From assembly GCA_040081265.1 (NCBI GenBank), contig JBEBGV010000015.1, positions 1 to 64,000 of the forward strand: a DNA stretch of 64,000 nt. Reading direction: 5' to 3'. Shown here piece by piece: positions 42,986 to 52,098 of the stretch. Position 1 is the first letter of the stretch, and each line of letters opens with the position of its first letter. A model generated the notes under the pieces. It was not told the DNA's origin. It saw only the letters and a program-made list of their open reading frames with translations, and made no database searches. Source of the stretch: JBEBGV01 sp040081265. Lineage in GTDB: Bacteria > Acidobacteriota > Vicinamibacteria > Vicinamibacterales > UBA2999. The position numbers and the translations under genes were made by a program.

Positions 42986-44308
42986 CTAGACCAGCGTGAT
43001 CTTGCCGGTGCTGGTGCCCATCTTGTCCATTTCGACGCCGAACGCCTCGCCCATACCCAGGAGCAGGTTGGCCGTCGGCTCTTCCTTCTCCACCGCGATG
43101 TGCGTGTTGCCCTTGACGCGACCACCGGCCTTGCCGAGGACCAGCGCCGGCGGGTTCTTGCGATCGTGCACGTTGCCGTTGCTCATGCCGCTGCCGAAGT
43201 AGAACAAGCAGTTGTCGAGGATATTGCCCGATCCATCGGGTGTGTCCTTGAGCTTCTGCGCGAACTCGGCCAGCTTGGCAATCTGATAGGTGCCGATCTT
43301 GGCGTACTTGGCCAGCGTCTCCGGGTTGTTGGCGTGGTGCGAGATGCTGTGGTGGGCTTCCGGCACGCCGATGTGCGCGTAGCTCCGGCTGCTCGCCTCG
43401 TGACCAAGCAGGAAGGTGAACACGCGGCTGATGTCGCCCTGGAACGCGACGCGCATCAGGTCGTAGGTCACCGTCATGTGGTCGTCGAAGAGTTCGGGGA
43501 TGCCGAGCGGCGCATCCGCGTTCTCGACGTTGCCGAGACGGGTTTCCATGCGGGTGAGCTGCGCCTCGACGTCACGGATGTTGGTGAGGTACTCGTCGAG
43601 GATGCGGTTGTCTGACGGACCAAGGCCCTTCTTCAGCTTGGCGGTCTCCTCGAGCACGGAGTCGAGCATGCTCTGCTTCTGCTTGAGGTTCGCGTTGCGC
43701 TGCTGGGTCGTGCCTACTTCGCCGAACATGCGCTCGAAGGTCACGCGGGGGTTCACGCCCACCGGCAGCGGTGAGGTGTCGTCGCGCCATGAGAGGGTGT
43801 TGAAGAACGCACACGGGAAGCCGTCGCATGCGCCGGCTGAGGTGCCCATGTCCTCGGTGCCGACTTCAATCGACTTGAGCGGTGTGTCACCGGCAATCTT
43901 GTCGGCGATGTGCTGGTCGATCGTCTTCTTCGACACGAGCTGCGTGAAGTCGCCGCCCTTACCCACGGGGCCCGTGCCGTTGAGGAACGCGGCGCTGGCG
44001 CCCAGGTGCACCGAGCCCTGCGGCGCGGTCATCTTGCTGACCGTGGTGACGTAGTCCTTCATGCCCGCGAGCGGCTGCATGACGCGCTTCAACTCGAAGT
44101 CTGACCCGGTCGTATCCGGGTGCCAGTACTCGGGGAAGATCCCGTTCGGGATATACATCGCCGCGAAGCGCAGCGGCCGATTCGCTGCGGTGCGTGCCTG
44201 GGCGGTCAACGCGGGCACCATCGCATCGAGGAAGGGAAGCGCCACCGTGGCCCCGAACGTTCCCACCAGGAACGTGCGCCGTGAGAGATGTTTTTTGGTA
44301 ATGAACAT
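42986..44308 (-). CDS. DUF1552 family Tat-exported protein
   Basis: 440 residues. HLSRRTFLVGTFGATVALPFLDAM is a twin-arginine signal with the SRRTF motif. The body matches DUF1552: RFAAMYIPNGIFPEYWHP, SVHLGASAAFLNG, SIEVGTEDMG, HIGVPEAHHSISHHANN and LFYFGSGMSNGNVHD. Biochemical role unknown. It is usually found next to DUF1592 proteins in planctomycetes and acidobacteria, as here, and is the last gene of a three-gene operon. Confidence 0.88.
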   Translation of the reverse strand: MFITKKHLSRRTFLVGTFGATVALPFLDAMVPALTAQARTAANRPLRFAAMYIPNGIFPEYWHPDTTGSDFELKRVMQPLAGMKDYVTTVSKMTAPQGSVHLGASAAFLNGTGPVGKGGDFTQLVSKKTIDQHIADKIAGDTPLKSIEVGTEDMGTSAGACDGFPCAFFNTLSWRDDTSPLPVGVNPRVTFERMFGEVGTTQQRNANLKQKQSMLDSVLEETAKLKKGLGPSDNRILDEYLTNIRDVEAQLTRMETRLGNVENADAPLGIPELFDDHMTVTYDLMRVAFQGDISRVFTFLLGHEASSRSYAHIGVPEAHHSISHHANNPETLAKYAKIGTYQIAKLAEFAQKLKDTPDGSGNILDNCLFYFGSGMSNGNVHDRKNPPALVLGKAGGRVKGNTHIAVEKEEPTANLLLGMGEAFGVEMDKMGTSTGKITLV

Positions 44309-44319
44309 GGCTACTCCAG

Positions 44320-46863
44320 TCAGTTAGCTGCGATGCGTTGCTCAGTTGACGGCGCGGGCTTCGTTCTCATCTGGAACGGCGCACTTTCGACGATGCCCTG
44401 AATGACACTCAAGAACCGGTAGTCGTTAGCCCCGGCTTTTCTGACGATGCTGCGGATGACCGGCTTATCGATGGGTTCGAGTCCCCGACCGAGCGCGTAG
44501 GTCAGCATACGCTCGGTGACATTGCCTACAAAGACCTCCGGACGGGCCACGAGCCAGTTCCGCAGGGCGACAGGTCCGTTGATCTCAGTGCCGTCCTGGA
44601 GGACGCCTGAGGTATCGACCGCAGCGGCACCATCTTGCGTCCGCCACTGGCCGGCTGCGTCGAAGTTCTCGAGCGCGAAGCCGAGCGGGTCAATCGATCG
44701 GTGGCACGACGCGCACACCGGGTTGCGGCGGTGTGACTCGACGCGCTCACGCGTGGTCGCCGGGCGTGTAGCCGACACCGGCGCGCTCTGGTCGAGCGGC
44801 GGTACTGATGGAGGCGGCACCGGCGCCGGCAGGCCCATCAGGGCGGTCAGGATGAACTTGCCACGAATGGTCGGCGAGGTGCGAGTGGCGACCGACGTGA
44901 CCGCCAGCAGGCTGCCCTGGCCGAGCAGGCCACGACGATTCTGGTCAGCCAGTTCGACCCGCCGGAAGCGCTCCCCGTAGACGCCTTTGACACCGTAATG
45001 CTTGGCCAGGCGTTCGTTGAGGAACGTGTAGTTGGCGTCGAGGAGGCGGAGGACGCTCTGGTTGTCGCGGACGACGCTGGCAAAGAACATCTCCGTCTCA
45101 CGGCGGAAGCCCTTGCGGATGTTGTCGTCGAAGTGCGGGAAGAGCAGCAGGTCGGGCACGACCTTGCTCTCAAGGTTGCGCAGCGTCAGCCACTGGCCGG
45201 TGAACGCGTCCATGAAGGAATCGGCGCGATCGTCGGCCACCATGCGCTTCACCTGTGCCGCCAGCACGCCCGGGCTGCGCAGCTGTCCGGCAATCGCCAG
45301 GTTCAGCAGCTGATCGTCCGGAATGCTGTTCCACAGGAAGAACGAGAGACGCGAAGCCAGCTCGAGGTCGGTGATGCGGTGCGCGGCACCGGCCACAACC
45401 GTCTCCGGGTCGCGTTCGACGCGATAGAGGAAGGAGGGGCTCGCGAGCACGCGCGCCACGGCGACGCGGATGCCGGCGTCGAAGTCGCCACCGCTCTTGC
45501 GCGTATCCGCGAAGAACGAGAGTGGCGCTGCCAGGTCGGTCGCCGTGACCGGGCGACGGTAGGCGCGCTTGGCCAGCGTGGAGATGATCCGCTCGGCGCA
45601 GGCAGCCTCGTCGGCTGCGCCGGTGGGCTTACAGACAAACAGCCGCTGACGGCTGGCGGTATTGCTGATGCCCTTCACGTTGTAGGGGCCGTCGATGTTG
45701 ACGGTGCGCAGCTTCGGCCAGCCACCCACGAAGTGGACTTCCTGACTCTCGCGCCGCGCCGGCTCCCAGACGGCCTGTTCCTGACCCGCCTGATCCTTCC
45801 AGGTGAAGCCCACGTCGTGCGGACCCGCGGTCACGAACACGCGCGCGCTCATGCGACCATCGATCACCGGACGCGTGCGCGTGATGTCGTCGCCGTTGAC
45901 CTTGTGATCCTGTTCACCACCGATCGGCGCCGTGTAGACCTCCTCGCCATCGATGGTGATGATGAACTCGCGTGGCTTCTCGGCACCTTCGACACCGACA
46001 TAGCCCTCGATGACGGCCCAGAGGAGGCGACCCGTCAACTGATACTCCGCATCGGCCGGGAAGTTGTAGCGCACCAGCGCCCCGCCGCGCGTGCCGAGCG
46101 GCAGCCCCTCGAGATGCTCGTTCTGCGAGTGTTCGAGACTGATCGGGAACGTCGTCGTCCCCGCCGTGGCGTCCTTGTTGCCCACCGCCTCGTTGCTGAT
46201 CTTGATGGCAGCCGCGAGATAGCGTTCAAGGAGCAGCGGTGATGTCTTCAGCGCCGCCGCGATGTTGTCGAAACCGAAGTCACCACCATCGCTCGGCAGC
46301 ATGTCGGTGGCGTTGAAATCTACCGCCAGCAGGTCGCGAATCGCGTTCTGATACTCGACACGGTTCAGGCGATGCACCACGAACTGCCCGGGGTTATTCG
46401 CGCGGGCTGCTGCCTGATCAAGCTGGCTCGCCACGTAGCCACGCAAGGAGTTCAGCGCAGCAGGCTCGGGATGCGGCACGCCCTGCGGCGGCATCGCGCC
46501 GACGCCCAGCTTCAGCAGCACCCGTTCCCACGTGCGCGCATCACGCGCCACGTTGTTCATGTCCACGCCATCCAGCCGCATCGGATCCGCAGCCGGCGTG
46601 CTCGTGCGGGCGTTGTGGCAGGTGACACAGTACTTGTCCACCAGCGCCTGGTGCTCAGCCGGTGTGCCGAGACTGGCCGAAGCCGCACCCTGGCGCGCGG
46701 CGACAGGCGCGACGACGGGACGCGCCGCCTGCGCGGCCGGTGCCGAAGCCTGCGCACGTTGGGCCACGGGAGCCGCGGGCGCGGTCTGAGGCGCCCGCTG
46801 GGCCAGGACCACCACGCCCACCGACACCCACGCGAACGCGGCGATTAAAAGAAGCTTCTTCAT
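44320..46863 (-). CDS. DUF1587/DUF1592/DUF1588/DUF1585 multidomain protein with CxxCH
   Basis: 847 residues: a signal peptide, a CVTCHNA heme-binding-like motif near residue 80, then the planctomycete-type array DUF1587 (VHRLNRVEYQNAIRDLL), DUF1592 (AFTGQWL, LLDANYTFLNERLAKHYG) and C-terminal DUF1588/DUF1585, which includes a second CASCHRSIDPLGFALENFD. Probably a periplasmic c-type cytochrome-like or substrate-binding component. It starts 2 bp after the ankyrin gene and ends 11 bp before DUF1552, so the three are probably co-transcribed. Confidence 0.9.
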   Translation of the reverse strand: MKKLLLIAAFAWVSVGVVVLAQRAPQTAPAAPVAQRAQASAPAAQAARPVVAPVAARQGAASASLGTPAEHQALVDKYCVTCHNARTSTPAADPMRLDGVDMNNVARDARTWERVLLKLGVGAMPPQGVPHPEPAALNSLRGYVASQLDQAAARANNPGQFVVHRLNRVEYQNAIRDLLAVDFNATDMLPSDGGDFGFDNIAAALKTSPLLLERYLAAAIKISNEAVGNKDATAGTTTFPISLEHSQNEHLEGLPLGTRGGALVRYNFPADAEYQLTGRLLWAVIEGYVGVEGAEKPREFIITIDGEEVYTAPIGGEQDHKVNGDDITRTRPVIDGRMSARVFVTAGPHDVGFTWKDQAGQEQAVWEPARRESQEVHFVGGWPKLRTVNIDGPYNVKGISNTASRQRLFVCKPTGAADEAACAERIISTLAKRAYRRPVTATDLAAPLSFFADTRKSGGDFDAGIRVAVARVLASPSFLYRVERDPETVVAGAAHRITDLELASRLSFFLWNSIPDDQLLNLAIAGQLRSPGVLAAQVKRMVADDRADSFMDAFTGQWLTLRNLESKVVPDLLLFPHFDDNIRKGFRRETEMFFASVVRDNQSVLRLLDANYTFLNERLAKHYGVKGVYGERFRRVELADQNRRGLLGQGSLLAVTSVATRTSPTIRGKFILTALMGLPAPVPPPSVPPLDQSAPVSATRPATTRERVESHRRNPVCASCHRSIDPLGFALENFDAAGQWRTQDGAAAVDTSGVLQDGTEINGPVALRNWLVARPEVFVGNVTERMLTYALGRGLEPIDKPVIRSIVRKAGANDYRFLSVIQGIVESAPFQMRTKPAPSTEQRIAAN

Positions 46864-46865
46864 GA

Positions 46866-48536
46866 CTATTGCGCCCCCGCCGCCGGCGCCCTGTTCGCAG
46901 TCGGCACCTCGAACGCGGGCTTACCAAACTGCTCATCAGTCCATGCCGGCCAGCCGAGCAGCTCACGCATCAAGGCCACGGTGTTCTTCGCCGTCTTGAC
47001 CTCCGGAATCGGCGTGCCGGCATTCATCGCCTGCAGCACCTCTGGCGGAGGACCCGTGCGCTTCTTCTCGGTCTCCCACGAATCCTCGGCAATATCTATC
47101 GGCGTCTGGCCGTTCCAGTTGTACAGCCCGAGGTTGGCGCCGTTCTTCGCCAGCACCTTGATCATGTCGAGGTCGTTGCGCTGAACCGCCTGATGCAGCG
47201 CCGTGTTGCCATCGTCTTCCAGCTGGAAGTTGGCGTCGGCACCCGACTTGACGAGCAATTCAACGGCTTCTGCCGGAGCACGGCTGCCAGCCTCGCGCCA
47301 CACCGGCTTGTCGATTCGCCCGAAGCCGGGACCGCCACCAAACGATGCCCCGCGACCACCTACCGCCGCGGCCATCAGGGCCGAGCGTCCGAGGTTGCCA
47401 CCACGTCCGCCAGCCGGCGGCGCCGAGGGCATCCACTTCAAGTCCGACTTCGGGAGCAGCACCTTCAGCGCTTCCACGTCCGCCGCCACCGACGCCCGGT
47501 AGAACGCCGACGCGTTGTGGTTATCGCCGCAGCACATCGAAATCGAGTGCAGCTGACCCTGGAACGCCTTGTTTGGATCCGCGCCCATGGCGAGCAGCCG
47601 CTTCATCAAGTCCATCGTCGTCGACTTGTTCGGGTGATCCCAGCGCAGGAGTCCGCCGTCACGTGCGCGCATGTCGGTCGTGCCGTCGTGCTGGTCCACC
47701 GCGAAGTAGAGCGACCCGTCGTTGGGATTGGCACCGAGGTCGAGCAGCAGGTTCGCCATGTCCAGACGATCGTTGGCGATGGCAATCATCGTCGCCGAGG
47801 CGTTGTCTCCGTTGAGGGCATTGAGGTCAGCACCGGCCTTGGCCAGCGTGCGGACGACTTCTTCCTGGCCGTTACGCGCCGCCCACATCAGCGCGGTGAA
47901 CCCGCCTGAGGGGTGATCGGCATGCCGCCGGTCCGTGATTGCTGTCTTGCGCGCCTGCATGTTCGGCTTGGCGCCGGCCTCGAGCAGCGCGCTGACCACC
48001 TCGGCGTGCCCTTCGCCAGCGGCCCACATCAGCGCCGTCTGTTCCTGATTGGCATCGACGCCGTTGACGTCCGCTCCCTTGGCGAGCAAGAGGCGCACGG
48101 CATCGACGCGCCCTGCACGCGCAGCGGCCATGAGCGGCGTCTCGCCGTCTTCATGGGTCAACTTGGAGTCGGCGCCAGCCTTGAGCAGCGCTTCAAGAAC
48201 GGGCATGTCGCCGGTGCGGCTCGCCTGAAGCAGCGGCGTCACGCCGTAGCGGTTGGCCTGGTCGACCTTGGCGCCCGCCGCGATCAGCGAACGCACCATC
48301 TCAATGTCAGAGTTATAGACGGCCCACAACAGCGCCGTTGATCCATCGGTGGCCGGCGTGTTGACGTTTGCGCCCCCCGCCACCAATCTTCGAACCGCTG
48401 CGCGATCACCGGCCTTTGCGGCCGCTGAAATCGGGCTCTGTGCAGACGGAACCGCGGGGCGTAGAAGAGCCATCACGGCCACTACACACAGCCATCCCAG
48501 TCCCTGTCGCATGCGTACGGTGCTCACCCAGTTCAT
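46866..48536 (-). CDS. Exported ankyrin-repeat protein
   Basis: 556 residues from ATG at 48536 with a signal peptide (WLCVVAVMALLRPAVPSAQ). About ten ankyrin repeats follow (TPLMAAARAGRVDAVRLLLAKGADV, TALMWAAGEGHAEVVSALLEAGA, TALHQAVQRNDLDMIKVLAKNGA), with a Gly-rich break near residue 390. Ankyrin stacks mediate protein binding. It is the first gene of the operon with DUF1592 and DUF1552 and could scaffold them in the periplasm. The open frame to 48554 adds six residues only. Confidence 0.9.
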   Translation of the reverse strand: MNWVSTVRMRQGLGWLCVVAVMALLRPAVPSAQSPISAAAKAGDRAAVRRLVAGGANVNTPATDGSTALLWAVYNSDIEMVRSLIAAGAKVDQANRYGVTPLLQASRTGDMPVLEALLKAGADSKLTHEDGETPLMAAARAGRVDAVRLLLAKGADVNGVDANQEQTALMWAAGEGHAEVVSALLEAGAKPNMQARKTAITDRRHADHPSGGFTALMWAARNGQEEVVRTLAKAGADLNALNGDNASATMIAIANDRLDMANLLLDLGANPNDGSLYFAVDQHDGTTDMRARDGGLLRWDHPNKSTTMDLMKRLLAMGADPNKAFQGQLHSISMCCGDNHNASAFYRASVAADVEALKVLLPKSDLKWMPSAPPAGGRGGNLGRSALMAAAVGGRGASFGGGPGFGRIDKPVWREAGSRAPAEAVELLVKSGADANFQLEDDGNTALHQAVQRNDLDMIKVLAKNGANLGLYNWNGQTPIDIAEDSWETEKKRTGPPPEVLQAMNAGTPIPEVKTAKNTVALMRELLGWPAWTDEQFGKPAFEVPTANRAPAAGAQ

Positions 48537-48640
48537 GGCCAGTCCCTCGCTCAATCGGCTAAGACAACGATCACACGGGGCAATACCGTCCGCCCCGACT
48601 CCAATGGTCCCAGGGGCCCGAGCTCACACAATCGGCAGAA

Positions 48641-48659
48641 TGTGTCGGTTTCCGACACA
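48641..48659. promoter_or_regulatory. Palindrome upstream of the ankyrin/DUF1592/DUF1552 operon
   Basis: TGTGTCGG-TTT-CCGACACA is a perfect 8-3-8 inverted repeat about 105 bp before the ankyrin start. It may be an operator or a small hairpin. The adjacent 48700-48760 stretch is AT-rich compared with the rest of the window and could hold the operon promoter. Confidence 0.4.
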
Positions 48660-48770
48660 CGCGTAGGCCTGTCGCACGAGTGCCGGAAATAGTAACGCCG
48701 CTGGCAAGCGCATTCCAGATCTATTTACAAAAATTTACCAGTATTCGCCTTATCTTCGTTTTTTGAAGCC

Positions 48771-50306
48771 CTACTGCTTCTCAAATACCTGCGTGCTGGT
48801 GTATGTCACCCCGGTTGGGTCCACCCCGCTGGTCACCACTGTCAGCGTCCGTCGATCAGCGGACAGCGTCCAGGTGCCGGTCTCCTTTGACCCGTCGCCC
48901 CCGGCCATTGTGCGCTCGAGCGTGCTGGCATCGACGCGCTTCCAGCTCACCTTCGAGGTGGTGCGTGGAATCGTGTATTCCGCGCCGTCGAACTTCGCGG
49001 TGTAGGTGGACGTGGTCAGCGGCGAGGCATTGCCCTGACGACGCCAGGTGCCCGTGTAATGCGTGACCTCTTCGCCGTTGACGGCAAACGTCATCTCCTT
49101 GCGATACGGCGTCAGACCGACCGGCTCATACTTCGAGACGAAGACATTCATCGACCACTTCCCGTCCAGCGGATCGGTGCTGACGCGCCGAGCCGCTGCG
49201 GATCCGCGCCCCGTCCCCACTCCGGGCCTGGGCGCCGGCCTGAAGGCGGTCGTCACCTGCTGCAGGTCATCAATGGGGACATTGCGCGTCAACCGCGCCC
49301 GCCACGGGGCGGTGTTGCCCTTGACCTCGGAGTAGACCGCGTTCAGAAACATCTCCGTGGTCCACGGCCCGGTCGTCGTGCCGTAGACACCGTCGAAGTC
49401 CAGCGACACTCCGGCCGCCCTGACCTGGTCAACGGTCTTGCCGTCGAGCACCAGTTGCGTCACACGGTCGGCAATGATCGTCAGGTGATCACGAAACTCG
49501 ACGAGGTCAATCTCGTTCGAGATTCTGCCGTGGCCAGGAATGATGCGGGTGCCACCCATCGAGTTGTATTCGGGAATCGCGATGTCGATCAGACGATTGA
49601 GACCATCAAGGATGCCCTTCAACGAGCCCCCGCGCCTGGCATCAATGACCGGGTAGGTATTGGTCACAAAGATATCGCCGGCCGCCACAACGTCAGATCT
49701 GCGGAAGAAGACCATCAGATCGCCGTCGGTGTGAGCGTTCGGCTGATGAATCAGCTCGACGGGTTCGCCCAGCGCCGACAGTGAGAAAAGGGGTGCCGCG
49801 AAGGCATCGGTCGGCCAGAGGCCGCTCGGCAGCGGTTGTGATCCGTCCTTGGGATTGGCCATCCGCCCGTAGGCATTCTCGTTGGCGAAGACGCGCGCAC
49901 CCTGCTGGAGGAAGGCGTTGACGTTGGTGCCTGACGACTTGGCGATTCGCTCGTTGCCACCCACGTGATCGAGATCCGCACTGGTGTTGATGATGGTGCG
50001 AACCGGCAGCGGCGAAATCGACTTGATCGCCGCGATGACCTTGTCGCTCATCGCCTCTTCGTTGGTATCGACGACCACGAGCTCGTCATTGCCGACCATG
50101 ACCGTGATGTTGCTGCCGGCGCCGGCAAGCATGTAGACGTTGCCCTGGACCTTGATGACTTCGATCTGCCCGGTGCTCGCGTACGTGGGTCGTCTCGGTC
50201 GAGAAATGTCCGGCTGCGCGGCGCCTCCCTGACGTTGCGCGTCGAGGGAAATCCCGGTCAGGGCAGCCGCGCACGCGGCAACGAAAGCGAGGTGCCGCAC
50301 GGTCAT
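48771..50306 (-). CDS. Secreted metallo-beta-lactamase-fold protein with altered metal motif
   Basis: 511 residues with a signal peptide (1-22). The N-terminal MBL fold shows NVYMLAGAGSNITVMVGNDELVVVDTN, then TSADLDHVGGN where HxHxDH is expected: the first two His are Ser and Asp. HTDGDLMVFFRRSDVVAAGDIF and IIPGHGRI keep the later ligands. A separate 130-residue C-terminal beta domain (SMNVFVSKYEPVGLTPYRK...) is lipocalin-like. Possibly a lactonase-like hydrolase with changed metal chemistry or an inactive one. First or middle gene of a group with the two genes upstream. Confidence 0.82.
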   Translation of the reverse strand: MTVRHLAFVAACAAALTGISLDAQRQGGAAQPDISRPRRPTYASTGQIEVIKVQGNVYMLAGAGSNITVMVGNDELVVVDTNEEAMSDKVIAAIKSISPLPVRTIINTSADLDHVGGNERIAKSSGTNVNAFLQQGARVFANENAYGRMANPKDGSQPLPSGLWPTDAFAAPLFSLSALGEPVELIHQPNAHTDGDLMVFFRRSDVVAAGDIFVTNTYPVIDARRGGSLKGILDGLNRLIDIAIPEYNSMGGTRIIPGHGRISNEIDLVEFRDHLTIIADRVTQLVLDGKTVDQVRAAGVSLDFDGVYGTTTGPWTTEMFLNAVYSEVKGNTAPWRARLTRNVPIDDLQQVTTAFRPAPRPGVGTGRGSAAARRVSTDPLDGKWSMNVFVSKYEPVGLTPYRKEMTFAVNGEEVTHYTGTWRRQGNASPLTTSTYTAKFDGAEYTIPRTTSKVSWKRVDASTLERTMAGGDGSKETGTWTLSADRRTLTVVTSGVDPTGVTYTSTQVFEKQ

Positions 50307-51208
50307 CGCGAGCCTCCCGCCGGTGCCTGCTTCATCAGCGCCTTGAGCTTCTCCGCGTATTCGGGGTAGAGGGTCTCCTTGCCGCCAAGCGTGGCTTCAA
50401 ACGGCAGCCTGTTGTCGATGGCGTACTGCGGATGGGTTGCACCCAGGGGATAGTGCGGCACGTCACCCTGCCTCAGATCGGGCACTTCTTCCGCCACCTC
50501 GACCTGCGCAAGACCACCTTCTCGCGTATTCGAGTTGCGCTGGAAAGTCGAGGTGCGGACGAAAGGCTCCTCGAGATAGATCGGATCGTCGATCTGCGTC
50601 ACGAGCACCATGCGGTCGCCGTGACGGATGAAGAACTCGTGCATCACCGCATACGGACTCACGGGCACGCCGTTCCGCTGAATGAACATCTGCTTGAAGT
50701 GCGTGGTGGTGACGTGAAGCATCGCGCCTTCCCACACACCGGTCGAGAAGCCGGTCCACAGGTGCTCGGCGAAGTCCGACGGGTGTGGCCTGCCGTCCAG
50801 ATAGATCGTCCGGTTGGCGTTCTCGAACAGGCCCGTCAGCGTGTAGGCAATGAGTCGGCGCGTGGACTGGTCGATGATCTCCCCGATATGCGGGCTCGGA
50901 TTGGGTCCGCGCATTGAGTAGGTTCCGGCGTGGGGCCTCGCCTGGTGCTCGGGCACCGCTTGAATCGTCGAGTTCCATGCCAGGGCCTTCTGCTTGCCCG
51001 CCGCGTTAATGGGAAATCCGGTGAAGTTCCCCAGTTCCGGACCCGGATCGATGCGCACCAGGCGCTCCTCATCGTTGACCATCGTCCACGAACCAACCAG
51101 GTCGACAACCGGGGGCAGCCCTCCGGGAGCCTGGGCAAGGAGCGGCGAGGCGCAGGCCGCCAACAACAACGCCGCGAGCATCAGCGACACGGGATGAATG
51201 CGTTTCAT
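50303..51208 (-). CDS. Hypothetical secreted protein
   Basis: 301 residues from ATG at 51208 (SD-like GGAGAAC upstream), with a signal peptide ending near PLLAQA. The body starts VVDLVGSWTMVNDEERLVRIDPGPELGNFTG and includes TIYLDGRPHPSD, a pattern seen in families of secreted acidobacterial proteins of unknown function. It overlaps the metallo-beta-lactamase-like gene by 4 bp and follows the gene at 51222 closely, so the three form one operon. I cannot assign an activity. Confidence 0.75.
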   Translation of the reverse strand: MKRIHPVSLMLAALLLAACASPLLAQAPGGLPPVVDLVGSWTMVNDEERLVRIDPGPELGNFTGFPINAAGKQKALAWNSTIQAVPEHQARPHAGTYSMRGPNPSPHIGEIIDQSTRRLIAYTLTGLFENANRTIYLDGRPHPSDFAEHLWTGFSTGVWEGAMLHVTTTHFKQMFIQRNGVPVSPYAVMHEFFIRHGDRMVLVTQIDDPIYLEEPFVRTSTFQRNSNTREGGLAQVEVAEEVPDLRQGDVPHYPLGATHPQYAIDNRLPFEATLGGKETLYPEYAEKLKALMKQAPAGGSR

Positions 51209-51221
51209 GAGGTTCTCCAGT

Positions 51222-51995
51222 TCAATTCTGGCGGCACGGCGCCGGCTTCCACTTCGACCCATCCGGCTCGCGCTTGAAGTGCATGCTCGTGGTGTACTCG
51301 CCCGTGAGGTACTTCGGATCGTTGACGTACTGCGATACCGTCAGCCAGACATCGCCGTTCGGAAACGCCACACGGTCCCAGTACTCGGTCAGGATCGTCG
51401 CGTCGCTGTAGGCGATGCCGTTTCTGCGCAGCCATCCCTCGAGCAGGTTCGTGGTCACGACCTTCAACGCGACAGGAGGTGGCCCGCCACCGCGGCCAGC
51501 CCGCGTGCCTGGTACGCCCAGCGTTTCCCATTCGGCGACGGAGTAGCCCTGAAGCGACCGTGCCCCGGGCGGGCCCTTCGGGGCAAACTGCAGCAGCCGC
51601 GTCTGCTCACCCGCGTCGCTCTCGACCTTCAGCACATCGTCGCCCTGCCACGAGATGCGAAGCCTGGTTGGCATTCGCATAAGCCCGGCTGCGCCGAAGG
51701 CCTTGCAGGATCCTTCCGAGGCCGGGTCCCAGAGTCCGGCAACCCGTCGGCCGTCGTCGCTCACGGGGATGCTCGTGAAGTCGCCCTTGTCCGGCGTGAC
51801 CATACGCCACCGCCAGTCCTCGGTGATCACTGATACCCAGTTGCCCGTGAGATCGCTGGTCGCTCTGGTCCGCGGGATGTCAGCAACCGGCGCCTGCTGC
51901 GCGCGCGTCGTGCCGGACGTCGCGATCGCCAGCGCAACAAACAGCATGGCTGCGCCCCATCGCGCGGGAGCGCTGGAAAACGTTCGTGTATACAT
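51222..51995 (-). CDS. Hypothetical secreted protein (same type as the 50303 gene)
   Basis: 257 residues from ATG at 51995 with a signal peptide ending near TTRAQQ. DLTGNWVSVITEDWRWRMVTP and EYWDRVAFPNGDVWLTVSQYVNDPKYLTGEY recall the DLVGSW... and SD/WTGF stretches of the gene at 50303, so both may belong to one family. It is divergent from the TonB-dependent receptor, with TATACT (minus strand, 52034-52029) as a candidate -10 about 35 bp before the start. Longer open frame to 52265 overlaps the receptor and is not used. Confidence 0.72.
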   Translation of the reverse strand: MYTRTFSSAPARWGAAMLFVALAIATSGTTRAQQAPVADIPRTRATSDLTGNWVSVITEDWRWRMVTPDKGDFTSIPVSDDGRRVAGLWDPASEGSCKAFGAAGLMRMPTRLRISWQGDDVLKVESDAGEQTRLLQFAPKGPPGARSLQGYSVAEWETLGVPGTRAGRGGGPPPVALKVVTTNLLEGWLRRNGIAYSDATILTEYWDRVAFPNGDVWLTVSQYVNDPKYLTGEYTTSMHFKREPDGSKWKPAPCRQN

Positions 51996-52098
51996 GGGCC
52001 TCACCAGAAGGGGTGTCAAATCGTGCGGAGTATACCGCGACCCCAGCCGTGAGTCCGACAGGTTCATCAGAGCCGCCGTGCGAGAATTCTCTCTATTC

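Noticed and set aside
51655..52098. N-terminal extension of the TonB receptor frame
   Set aside because: It is antisense to the gene at 51222; the signal peptide begins at the ATG at 52099.
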